A stretch of 9,041 nt of DNA from Hyphomicrobiaceae bacterium (GCA_013214245.1 JABSQE010000111.1:1-9041), one strand, 5' to 3'; positions 1 to 7,135 are shown, counted from the first letter of the stretch. The notes: generated by a model not told the origin, from the letters alone. Made by a program: numbers and translations.

Positions 1-1
1 A

Positions 2-691
2 TCAGAGACATCATATCATAAAGGCTGGTTTGAAGTCCAAGATGAGGGTAGCCAGATTGCTGCTGCTTTAGCCGGCGCAGGCTCAAGGCTTCAAATTCTT
101 GACCTTTGTGCTGGTGCTGGTGGCAAAACCTTAGCGTTTGCAGGAGCCATGAATAATATTGGAAAGATTGTTGCTTTCGACACTAATAAACGCCAGTTAC
201 AGCCTATTTTTAAGCGCATCCAACGTGCTGGTGCGCTTAATGTTCAAGTACTAGAAGCAGCTAATATTTTTGCTCTAAATAATTTTGGTGCGTGCTTTGA
301 CATTGTGTTTGTTGATGCACCTTGCACAGGCTCCGGAGTTTGGAGACGCAAACCCGACACTAAATGGCGTCTTAAGCCGACCGATCTTGCAAATCGAATT
401 TCTGAACAACACGAAGTGCTTACAATAGCCAGAAAACTGGTAAAGCCAGGTGGATATCTACTGTATGTAACCTGTTCAATTCTACCTGAAGAGAATATCG
501 ATCAGGTGGCATGGTTCTTAGGCATGGCCACTAATTTCAATTTAGTATCTTACACTATGCGCTGGAATAAAATACTACCAACTGAAGCGCCTTTATCAGC
601 TGATAAAAACTTGCAGACTCTGCAGCTCACACCAGCATCACACGGGACAGATGGCTTTTTTATAGCAACATTTGAACGTCAAATAATTTAG
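2..691 (+). CDS. RsmB/NOP-family RNA (cytosine-5) methyltransferase, 5' end outside the window
   Basis: This SAM-dependent methyltransferase forms 5-methylcytosine in RNA, probably rRNA. The reading frame is open from base 2, so the gene is cut by the window edge and 229 C-terminal residues are visible; the first internal ATG (149) is not the true start. Seen in the fragment: GWFEVQDEGSQ (residues 8-18), the SAM-binding motif DLCAGAGGKT (34-43), DAPCTGSG with the product-release cysteine C108, and VTCSILPEEN with the catalytic cysteine C158. Both family cysteines are present and the C-terminus DGFFIATFE is typical, so the visible part looks functional. The DAPCTGSGVWRRKPDTKW signature resembles the second alphaproteobacterial RsmB/NOP paralogue more than E. 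coli RsmB. The target base (C967 of 16S rRNA for true RsmB) is therefore not certain, and I give no symbol. Confidence 0.93.
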   Translation, partial: SETSYHKGWFEVQDEGSQIAAALAGAGSRLQILDLCAGAGGKTLAFAGAMNNIGKIVAFDTNKRQLQPIFKRIQRAGALNVQVLEAANIFALNNFGACFDIVFVDAPCTGSGVWRRKPDTKWRLKPTDLANRISEQHEVLTIARKLVKPGGYLLYVTCSILPEENIDQVAWFLGMATNFNLVSYTMRWNKILPTEAPLSADKNLQTLQLTPASHGTDGFFIATFERQII

Positions 692-1990
692 GTACAACAG
701 TGCTTCTTTTCGCAGGGGGTAATAGAATTGTGTTTCGTGTAAAAGGCCAAACAACAGAGTTTGAACCTCGTAACTTATCACGGTTCAAAAAGTCTGTGCA
801 CTCAATTTTACGGCAAGTTTGGTGCACTTAAAGTTCGGACTTATAAAACCTGTTGCGATATATTCCAATTTATTTACAGTTTTACTCTACAAGCTTAGTT
901 TCAGGCACCAACCTATTAACTGAAGTAACAAACTTGCATTTTAGCTAACGTATTAGCTGCGATATTACTCTTACCAAGAAAAACAGAAACTGAATTAAAC
1001 CAAGCGCATATTTACAATTACCTTACTATAGCTAACACAATTTATTAACGATCAATAGAAAGCCTTTTCAGGGCTATGAGTATGTTATATAGGCTTGTAC
1101 CTATAATCAACAAAAGAAGGTTAGTCTACAGTTAAAATATAGCCTAAAGCCTAATTAGATATAAATTTCAAACAACGTTGATGAGATTGTAATGTTCTAA
1201 AAAATGAAAATACTAATCCCTGATTATGACCTTAGCTTTCGTGCTGATTTGAGCCTCTTCTGAATTTTCAGTAAGATTTAACGCACGTTACAAGCTGCAC
1301 TTCAAATTACATATTAGATTTACTATTTATTTGTAATCGTTACGAAATATTGTCAACGTAAACTTCTAATTTTATAATAAGTAATTATTCCCACGTCTGA
1401 TTTGATTGGATATATTTTCACATAGTTCAAAGATTTCTAATTGAGAAGAGATCCTCGATTAAAGTATTATACAAGACTAAACATACACGACTTGTTTGCG
1501 CACAAGTTGTCATTTGTGAAATGTATGTTACCGAAAAAAATATACAGGCAGATTTCTGAAGTGGCGTGAATATTGTTATAGCTCGCTGCAAGTTCTGTAT
1601 GCATCTTGAAAGCAGCCGTATTGACGGCATCTGCGTGCATTCGTCAATGTAAACGATATAATAAGTCGTGTGTCGAATTTCTGCTTATTCAGGCTAGCTT
1701 AACCTATGTGATTATTTTTATGATTACTTATCAATATTACATCCATATTCTAGCAGATACTTTCGATCGTGCCAGATGCAAATAAGGAAAGATTAAAACA
1801 CTTTAATACGATCGAGCTAACCTGTAGAACAGTCTATACCAATAACTATACCACGGACAGCTTTTAAAAATACAAAATTATATATAGTTGCTATTAATAC
1901 GAATGAAACTCGTTATACATTAATTGGCCGGGAATAGTTTGCCAAAACAACCTATTCTAGAGCACAATAATCTAAAGGCCATTAGATGAT
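692..1990. other. Long stretch without a recognisable gene
   Basis: About 1.3 kb of AT-rich DNA with frequent stops in every frame I followed. It contains one 43-codon GTG-started frame directly after the methyltransferase gene (700-831), a GC-richer patch with a short hairpin at 1612-1634, and the presumed leader of the downstream transporter gene (from about 1900). I saw no tRNA, rRNA, transposase or recognisable protein remnant. The simplest reading is a decayed gene region in a genome losing genes; an unrecognised small RNA cannot be excluded. Confidence 0.6.
1922..1983 (+). promoter_or_regulatory. Possible structured 5' leader (pseudoknot / SD-sequestering element)
   Basis: Two complementary pairs interleave just before the transporter start: TTGGC (1924-1928) with GCCAA (1941-1945), and GAATAG (1932-1937) with CTATTC (1952-1957). 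Together they have H-type pseudoknot topology. In addition AAT-GGCC (1922-1929, one bulged T) can pair with GGCCATT (1977-1983), which covers the GG of the likely Shine-Dalgarno AAAGG (1974-1978). That pairing would compete with the first stem. The stems are short, so chance is quite possible. It matches no riboswitch class I can identify. Confidence 0.2.
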
Positions 1991-3016
1991 ATGAAAACAA
2001 ATTACCGAATACGAATCATATGTTCGTTCAAATATGCTGCAGGATTAACTAAGAAGTTAGTACCAAGCTTATTTTCTTTACTTATGTTGTTAGTGATCAC
2101 TCTAGCTTTTATGTTTCCAGAATTTGAACAGCAAAATGGCGTACCATCTCTGAGTGTGGCAGTTAAATATGGTACGTCTGCTATTTTTTTTTATTACGGA
2201 GCAAGTTTAAACACTAATGATATTATCAAAGACTTAGCTAACTGGCGCACTCATGTTATAGTACAAACTAGTACATATATATTATTCCCACTAATCGGAA
2301 TGTTGCTATACTCGCTAGCAAAGATACTTCTGACACCACCGCTAGAATTGGGTTTTATTTTTCTCGCCTCCCTTCCTACAACTATTTCATCGTGCGTCTC
2401 ATTAACTAGCATAGCACGCGGTAACGTGTCGGCTGCTATTTTTAACACAACTCTTTCTTGTTTATTGGGTTTTTTTTTTACCCCGTTTATTGTGGGCTTG
2501 ATAGCATTATCAGAAGCAATAGACTTTCAGATTATGGATTCAATTGCTCATGCTTCACTGATCTTACTAGCACCTTTCGTGGCTGGGCAGCTTCTTCGCA
2601 AATTTATCAAACCTTTTGTTCAGCGGTACTGTAGTTTAGCCCACATTACCGAGCGCAGTATAATATTGCTGGTTGTCTTCGATTCGTTTTCTACTACAGT
2701 CAATGAGGGGCTATGGACGACATTCCGTCTAAATGAGCTTATTACTGCTTGCTTAATGATAATTTTTGTAATGGTGATAGTCTTCACATTTGCTCTACTT
2801 TCGGCCCGTACTTTAGGGATATCCCTTGAGGATAAAATAGCTGTAGTATTCTGCGGAACCTCTAAGAGTCTAGCAATTGGAGTACCTACATCACATATAC
2901 TATTCTCGACAGTACAGGGTAGTGGACTTTTAATACTACCATTGCTGCTATACCACCAGGCGCACATAATAGCCTGTAGTATTATGGCAAACTATTACAT
3001 CATCAAAGCTAAATGA
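1991..3016 (+). CDS. Bile acid:sodium symporter superfamily transporter, YfeH/SLC10A7-like (SBF-like)
   Basis: A 341-residue polytopic inner-membrane protein with about nine or ten hydrophobic segments. Family signatures seen: NWRTHVIVQ (84-92), LPTTISSCVSLTSIARGN (128-145) and CGTSKSLAIGVP (288-299). They match the YfeH/SLC10A7 branch of the BASS superfamily, whose bacterial substrate is not established; sodium or bile-acid transport should not be assumed. Length is normal for the family. The ATG at 1991 is the only sensible start: an ATG at 1986 is out of frame and stops at once, and AAAGG (1974-1978) lies upstream at slightly long spacing. The gene carries a T9 run (2184-2192) and a T10 run (2470-2479), both in frame and encoding Phe-rich membrane helices. 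It is flanked by long non-coding DNA, so it is probably a single-gene transcript; a link to the cob operon 508 bases downstream is only speculation. Confidence 0.88.
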   Translation: MKTNYRIRIICSFKYAAGLTKKLVPSLFSLLMLLVITLAFMFPEFEQQNGVPSLSVAVKYGTSAIFFYYGASLNTNDIIKDLANWRTHVIVQTSTYILFPLIGMLLYSLAKILLTPPLELGFIFLASLPTTISSCVSLTSIARGNVSAAIFNTTLSCLLGFFFTPFIVGLIALSEAIDFQIMDSIAHASLILLAPFVAGQLLRKFIKPFVQRYCSLAHITERSIILLVVFDSFSTTVNEGLWTTFRLNELITACLMIIFVMVIVFTFALLSARTLGISLEDKIAVVFCGTSKSLAIGVPTSHILFSTVQGSGLLILPLLLYHQAHIIACSIMANYYIIKAK

Positions 3017-3173
3017 AACGTTCACGTTCATGTTAAAAGCTTGGATATCATGATTGTTCTGTCTATTAGGAATAGTTTTTCCTGCTAATCGTGCTGAGAT
3101 CTTAAGATATAATTATAAAGTCTTGTAATTCATTTTTGCCATTCTATGTGTAGCATTCAGAGTTAATATAGAG

Positions 3174-3197
3174 TTGCTTAACCTTCAGTTTAAGCAA
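3174..3197. repeat. 8-bp perfect inverted repeat (TTGCTTAA ... TTAAGCAA)
   Basis: Arms 3174-3181 and 3190-3197 are perfectly complementary around an 8-base spacer. It lies about 160 bases after the transporter stop codon. No T-run follows on either strand, so it is not a convincing intrinsic terminator. It could be a protein-binding dyad or a transcript hairpin. Confidence 0.35.
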
Positions 3198-3455
3198 GAC
3201 ATCCTCTAACTTTTAGAAGTTTTTGTTATCCAATTTAGTAATTGGCAGCCTAAAAAAAGTTGATACTTAAAAAGATCCTAATATTGCTTTGCTTGGCCAT
3301 AGGCTTTCATCATTAATTGCATACACATGCTAGATTCTAAAACTTAAAAAAAACATAAAAACGCTCATTAACAGAAGTTAATAGTATTACAGCACCAATT
3401 GTAGTATTAAACTAAGATTTTGATGGGTATCTTTGTTCAAGTTGGATTTTAAATT

Positions 3456-3484
3456 ACGCTCTATTAAAAATTCTTAGAGAGCGT
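3456..3484. repeat. 7-bp dyad upstream of cobT (ACGCTCT ... AGAGCGT)
   Basis: Arms 3456-3462 and 3478-3484 are perfectly complementary around a 15-base AT-rich spacer, ending 40 bases before the cobT ATG. The motif ACGCTC also occurs at 3361-3366, again followed by ATTAA as in the left arm, so there are two direct copies and one inverted copy within 125 bases. Position and repetition suggest an operator or an RNA leader hairpin for the cob operon, but no regulator is identifiable. Confidence 0.35.
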
Positions 3485-3524
3485 CAATGGTTTGCTTTTA
3501 AGTGAATGAGAAAGTTGGAATTCC

Positions 3525-4541
3525 ATGATGTTTAAATCATTAGAGGATTTTTCTGATATCCTCAGGAATAAGCTACCGCAACCCGATGATGTTGCAAGAG
3601 AGAACGTCCTCAAGCATCAGTTACTTTTAACGAAACCAAAAGGCTCTTTAGGTCAGCTCGAAGAATTGATCTTATGGTTCTCAGGGTGGAAACGTAAGTC
3701 CAAATCTGTTATTGAAAACGCTGTAACGGTTATTTTTGTAGGTAACCATGGCGTAACAAAACAAAACATTAGCCGATATCCTTCTGAAGTAACTGGCCAA
3801 ATGGTTGCAAATTTTGAAGCTGGAGGTGCTGCAATCAATGCGATTTCAGAGGTAGTTGGAAGCGAATTGAAAATTGTTCCTATCAAACTTGAAGAACCTA
3901 CATGTGATATCACACAAGAACCAGCTATGTCTGAAGGTGAGCTTTTAGATTCTTTGAATATTGGTGCGTCTACAGTATCCTGCAAAGGTGATATATTTGC
4001 TTTCGGAGAAATGGGTATCGGTAACACAACAGTAGCTGCGACACTATCTGCCATTAGTTTTGGTGAAAAAGGAAAAGACTGGGCTGGACCAGGAACTGGA
4101 CTTGATGAAAATGGTATCAAATTAAAAGCAAACGTAATAGATCGCGCTCTCATTCTACACGAAAACGCCAAAACAGCGACCGATCGCTTGCGCTGCCTTG
4201 GGGGGCGCGAACTAGCAGCTATAGCAGGTGCGATTGTGGCTGCACGATGTGTTTCTGTCCCAGTTATCCTTGATGGATATAGTGCAACTGCTGCGATTGC
4301 ACCATTATTTATTGAAAATCCTGAGATTATCACTCATTGCATGGCCGGACATGTTTCGACTGAACCGGGCCATGGCAAACTACTTAAGGCAATGAATCTG
4401 AGACCTCTTCTCAATCTGGGTATGTGCCTCGGAGAAGGTACTGGTGCAACGCTTGCCATTAGCATCCTAAGGGCTGCTTTAGTAACTCACAATAATATGG
4501 CAACTTTTGATCAAGCTAAAATTAGCGGTGCAAAAGCATGA
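3525..4541 (+). CDS. cobT: Nicotinate-nucleotide--dimethylbenzimidazole phosphoribosyltransferase CobT
   Basis: This enzyme transfers the phosphoribosyl group of nicotinate mononucleotide to 5,6-dimethylbenzimidazole, giving alpha-ribazole 5'-phosphate for the lower loop of cobalamin (called CobU in Pseudomonas denitrificans nomenclature). It has 338 residues, a normal length. Seen: TKPKGSLGQLE near the N-terminus, GNHGVT, the glycine-rich EMGIGNTT and GPGTGLDENG, DGYSATAA, HVSTEPGH and LGEGTGA, in which E304 corresponds to the family's catalytic glutamate. Two ATGs are adjacent (3525 and 3528); GGAA sits just upstream as a weak ribosome site. It is first in the cob operon, and its TGA overlaps the cobS ATG by four bases. 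No bluB for making dimethylbenzimidazole is in the window. Confidence 0.97.
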   Translation: MMFKSLEDFSDILRNKLPQPDDVARENVLKHQLLLTKPKGSLGQLEELILWFSGWKRKSKSVIENAVTVIFVGNHGVTKQNISRYPSEVTGQMVANFEAGGAAINAISEVVGSELKIVPIKLEEPTCDITQEPAMSEGELLDSLNIGASTVSCKGDIFAFGEMGIGNTTVAATLSAISFGEKGKDWAGPGTGLDENGIKLKANVIDRALILHENAKTATDRLRCLGGRELAAIAGAIVAARCVSVPVILDGYSATAAIAPLFIENPEIITHCMAGHVSTEPGHGKLLKAMNLRPLLNLGMCLGEGTGATLAISILRAALVTHNNMATFDQAKISGAKA

Positions 4542-5299
4542 TACGCCGAACTGTAGAAGATATTGCTCTTGCCATGACGTTCACTACTCTATTTCCATAT
4601 CCCAATAATTGGATCCGTACAGACCGTAGGCTTGCAGAAGCGATTTGGGCTATACCGTTAATTGGAGGAGTAATCGGATCATTAGGCGGTGGACTAATGA
4701 TCGTGTTGTCGGAAATAGGATTTGATCCAGCTTTATGTGGTGTTTTTGCAATAGCAGCTATGACACTAACTACGGGTGCATTACATGAAGATGGCCTCGC
4801 TGACTTTTGTGATGGTATTGGTGGTGGTTGTTCTGTTGAACACCGACTGAAAATTATGCATGACTCCCAAATCGGAACTTATGGTACTTTAGCGTTAATA
4901 TTAAGCTTCGCATTGCTACTCTCGCTTATTGAAGAACTTTGGTATTCTTTAGATGCGTGGCATTTTCTCTTAGTGTTAATTTCTGCAAAAGCTATTTCAC
5001 GCAGTTCATCTGTACTACTTTTTATCTTTTTGCTACCAGCACGAGATGATGGGTTGGCCGTGTTTTTTGGACGTCCTGGACGGGTAAATTTAATACTAAC
5101 TATGATTTGGCCTCTGTGTGTCGCTTTTACAATTCTCGGTCTCAAAGCAGCTGCATTAACATGTGGAGCACTTACAATGACACTGATCGTTGCTTTAATC
5201 GCATACAAATACTTAGGCGGTTATACAGGAGATGTTTTGGGAGCTAGCATCTATTTAAGCTTAATCGCTAGTCTTACAGCTCTTAAGATAGTAATTTAA
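4538..5299 (+). CDS. cobS: Adenosylcobinamide-GDP ribazoletransferase (cobalamin synthase) CobS
   Basis: An integral membrane enzyme that joins adenosylcobinamide-GDP with alpha-ribazole (phosphate) to form adenosylcobalamin (phosphate). It has 253 residues with several hydrophobic helices. Conserved acidic and glycine motifs are present: TGALHEDGLADFCDGIGGG (79-97), R103 with KIMHDSQIGTYG (105-116) and GGYTGDVLGA near the C-terminus. These include the Asp/Glu residues expected for metal and diphosphate handling. Its ATG lies inside the end of cobT (ATGA overlap), and its TAA shares one base with the cobU ATG, so translation is very likely coupled along the operon. It unites the products of its neighbours CobT and CobU. 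Confidence 0.97.
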   Translation: MIRRTVEDIALAMTFTTLFPYPNNWIRTDRRLAEAIWAIPLIGGVIGSLGGGLMIVLSEIGFDPALCGVFAIAAMTLTTGALHEDGLADFCDGIGGGCSVEHRLKIMHDSQIGTYGTLALILSFALLLSLIEELWYSLDAWHFLLVLISAKAISRSSSVLLFIFLLPARDDGLAVFFGRPGRVNLILTMIWPLCVAFTILGLKAAALTCGALTMTLIVALIAYKYLGGYTGDVLGASIYLSLIASLTALKIVI

Positions 5300-5829
5300 T
5301 GATGATACCTGCAAAATTTTTGATCCTGGGTGGTGCGCGTTCCGGTAAAACACGCCATGCAATGAGGCTTGCCGAGCAACAACCACGCCGAATCTACATT
5401 GCAACTGCTCAAGCACTGGATGACGAGATGCGTGATCGCATTCGTCATCACCAGGCTGAGCGCGATACTAATTGGGTAACAATTGAGGCGCCTATTAGGC
5501 TAGCTGATGCGATTAGTTCTATAGAAAATAGTAATAATACTGCGATAGTGGTAGATTGTCTAACCCTTTGGCTTTCGAACCTTATAGATATTAACGCTAA
5601 TGTTGAATGTGAAACACACAATTTGCTAGAATCCATAACTAGGACAGAGAACAGGTTAGTTATTGTTTCTAACGAAGTTGGTCTCGGTATCGTACCAGCT
5701 AACGCATTAGCAAGAAAATTTTGCGATATGCAGGGACATCTAAATCAACGTATTGCTAAATCCGTAGATTATGTTGATTTGATTACTGCGGGTTTTGTGC
5801 TCAACCTCAAGCCAGGAATAGCAAGATGA
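5299..5829 (+). CDS. cobU: Adenosylcobinamide kinase / adenosylcobinamide-phosphate guanylyltransferase CobU (CobP)
   Basis: A bifunctional cytosolic enzyme that phosphorylates adenosylcobinamide and transfers GMP to give adenosylcobinamide-GDP, the CobS substrate. It has 176 residues, the usual size. Seen: Walker A GGARSGKT (11-18), IATAQALDDEM (34-44), the HH pair whose first member H50 aligns with the guanylylated histidine (H46) of Salmonella CobU, DCLTLWLSNL (86-95), SNEVGLGIVP (124-133) and QGHLNQR (145-151). The family usually reads F-R-D before the QG motif, but here it is F141-C142-D143, an Arg-to-Cys change explained by one CGC-to-TGC transition. The start is the first of two tandem ATGs, overlapping the cobS stop as TAATG; no clear ribosome site is seen, which fits coupling. 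Confidence 0.96.
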   Translation: MMIPAKFLILGGARSGKTRHAMRLAEQQPRRIYIATAQALDDEMRDRIRHHQAERDTNWVTIEAPIRLADAISSIENSNNTAIVVDCLTLWLSNLIDINANVECETHNLLESITRTENRLVIVSNEVGLGIVPANALARKFCDMQGHLNQRIAKSVDYVDLITAGFVLNLKPGIAR

Positions 5830-5835
5830 TATAGC

Positions 5836-6414
5836 ATGATCAAAATCATTTTAGTTCGGCATACTGAAATCAGTATCACTTGGAAAAAGCGTTGTTATGG
5901 TATATCTGATGTACCTCTTTCGAGAGCAGGTAAGCTTGCGATAGAACCTACTGCAAAACGTTTTGCGGCACTATGTCCTCGGTATATTTTTCATTCTGGC
6001 TTATCGCGCACAAAATTACTTGCTACTGCTATTGCCCGCCAAAGTGATTGTCATATGTCAGAAGACAGTGCATTTCAGGAAATGAATTTTGGTAATTGGG
6101 AGTCACGTCTTTGGACTAACATATATCTTGACGTTGGCCATAACATGGCACGCCTTATCTCGGAACCAAGTACGTATGCGCCTCCTCAAGGTGAAACGAT
6201 TTACGGTATGCGGGATCGGGTAATGAGAGCACTTTTACAAGTTTGGAGAAACGATGGTACTATTATAATAGTTACACACGGAGGTCCAATCGGAGCTATA
6301 CACGGTACTTTAAAAAAAATCCCTGCTAAAGATTGGCTAAGCTTAGTTCCTGATTATGGTAAAACACTAAATTTAACTCATGCTGACCTTTCTAATTTGG
6401 ACGATATGATGTGA
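5836..6414 (+). CDS. cobC: Histidine phosphatase, probable alpha-ribazole phosphatase CobC
   Basis: A member of the phosphoglycerate-mutase-like histidine phosphatases, 192 residues. Seen: LVRHTE with the phospho-accepting H9, R19-CYG-SDVPLS (the CobC-type N-terminal signature), the S57-R58 region, E82 in FQEMNFGNWE, and VTHGGP with the second catalytic histidine H148. All core catalytic residues are present. The fold alone does not prove the substrate; the assignment to dephosphorylating alpha-ribazole phosphate or adenosylcobalamin phosphate rests on position as the last gene of the cob operon, six bases after cobU, and on the CobC-like N-terminus. An A8 run (6312-6319) encodes L-K-K near the C-terminus. 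The next gene is convergent. Confidence 0.9.
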   Translation: MIKIILVRHTEISITWKKRCYGISDVPLSRAGKLAIEPTAKRFAALCPRYIFHSGLSRTKLLATAIARQSDCHMSEDSAFQEMNFGNWESRLWTNIYLDVGHNMARLISEPSTYAPPQGETIYGMRDRVMRALLQVWRNDGTIIIVTHGGPIGAIHGTLKKIPAKDWLSLVPDYGKTLNLTHADLSNLDDMM

Positions 6415-6574
6415 CCACGACCATGAGGTAATGTAGCCGGTTAGGATTAATCAATGTCAAAGAATTATGGTCTTGTGTAATTTTATATCACACTAGGTAG
6501 CGCTTTCTCAATAAATGCACTTACTATTACAGATATATTAAAAATACCTACTAGATATAACTGAATTAAAATCA

Positions 6575-7135
6575 TTAGTTCGTATAACGTGCGATAATGA
6601 CTTGCGTTTTACCATAGATACGATAGTCAATGCCTTTCACTCCTGTTGGTAAGACTATACTTTCACCTGACTTATCCTCTATCACTATAAGTGCATGATT
6701 AGCTAACCACCCTCCTTTCATAGCACCTACTAGAGCCAACGTAGAAAATCTATTGCTATAGGGGGCGTCAATGAAAATAATATTGGACTTAGTTGTTTGC
6801 ACAAAAGAGCCAAGCTGTGTAGCATCATACGTAAGAACACGGGTCATGTTTTTAAAATTAAGATTAGCTATATTTTTCTGAACCAACATCCGAGAAGCTT
6901 GAGCATTTTCAACAAAAGTACAAAATTCTGCCCCGCGTGAAAGTGCCTCACAACCAAATGCTCCAGTTCCAGCGAACAGATCCAAAACGTATGCACGATT
7001 AAAATTAAATCTAACCTTACCATTGAGCAAAATATTGAATATCGCGCCACGCACTTTATTAGAAGTTGGTCTAACAGTATTATCTTTAGGTGATAACAAG
7101 ATACGGCCGCGATGGGTGCCACCAACAATTCTCAT
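6575..7135 (-). CDS. rsmD: 16S rRNA (guanine(966)-N(2))-methyltransferase RsmD
   Basis: A SAM-dependent methyltransferase that forms m2G966 in the loop of helix 31 of 16S rRNA, near the P site. It has 186 residues, full length. Seen: the N-terminal MRIVGGTHRGR, RPTSNKVRGAIFNIL (22-36), the SAM-binding VLDLFAGTGAFG (50-61), ALSRGA (64-69), and motif IV as D123-A-P-Y126. The family usually has DPPY at that place, so the second position is changed to alanine. The ATG at 7135 is the standard RsmD start (MRIVGG). It lies downstream of rluB on the same strand with a 109-base gap, the usual pair in alphaproteobacteria, and converges with cobC. Confidence 0.96.
   Translation of the reverse strand: MRIVGGTHRGRILLSPKDNTVRPTSNKVRGAIFNILLNGKVRFNFNRAYVLDLFAGTGAFGCEALSRGAEFCTFVENAQASRMLVQKNIANLNFKNMTRVLTYDATQLGSFVQTTKSNIIFIDAPYSNRFSTLALVGAMKGGWLANHALIVIEDKSGESIVLPTGVKGIDYRIYGKTQVIIARYTN

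Larger units (their letters stand above)
3017..3524. other. 508-base non-coding region upstream of the cob operon
   Basis: AT-rich DNA with no coding frame I can recognise on either strand. It should contain the cob operon promoter, but I cannot assign -35/-10 boxes with confidence. I looked for a cobalamin riboswitch (B12-box-like AGCCACTGCC or the GCAACTG-type core) and saw none. It holds inverted repeats at 3174-3197, 3367-3382 and 3456-3484, listed separately. Confidence 0.6.

Noticed and set aside
1427..1630. 67-codon minus-strand frame in the large gap
   Set aside because: No recognisable family, no ribosome site seen, and length is within what chance gives in 1.3 kb of non-coding DNA.
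2620..2967. 115-codon open frame antisense to the transporter gene
   Set aside because: The opposite strand carries clear family motifs through this stretch; the antisense product resembles nothing and has no ribosome site.
3017..3524. Cobalamin riboswitch before cobT
   Set aside because: No B12-box or core consensus could be found by eye; a model search would be decisive.
3653..4333. 226-codon open frame antisense to cobT
   Set aside because: It is the shadow of a strongly supported cobT reading frame; its translation is serine/proline-rich with no domain I recognise.
6415..6574. Shared terminator between convergent cobC and rsmD
   Set aside because: Only a 6-bp pair with a 43-base spacer (GACCAT/ATGGTC) and a short GTG/CAC pair are visible, with no GC-rich stem and T-run.
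6868..7128. 86-codon minus-strand frame overlapping rsmD in another frame
   Set aside because: rsmD has all family motifs in its own frame; this is a frame-shifted shadow.
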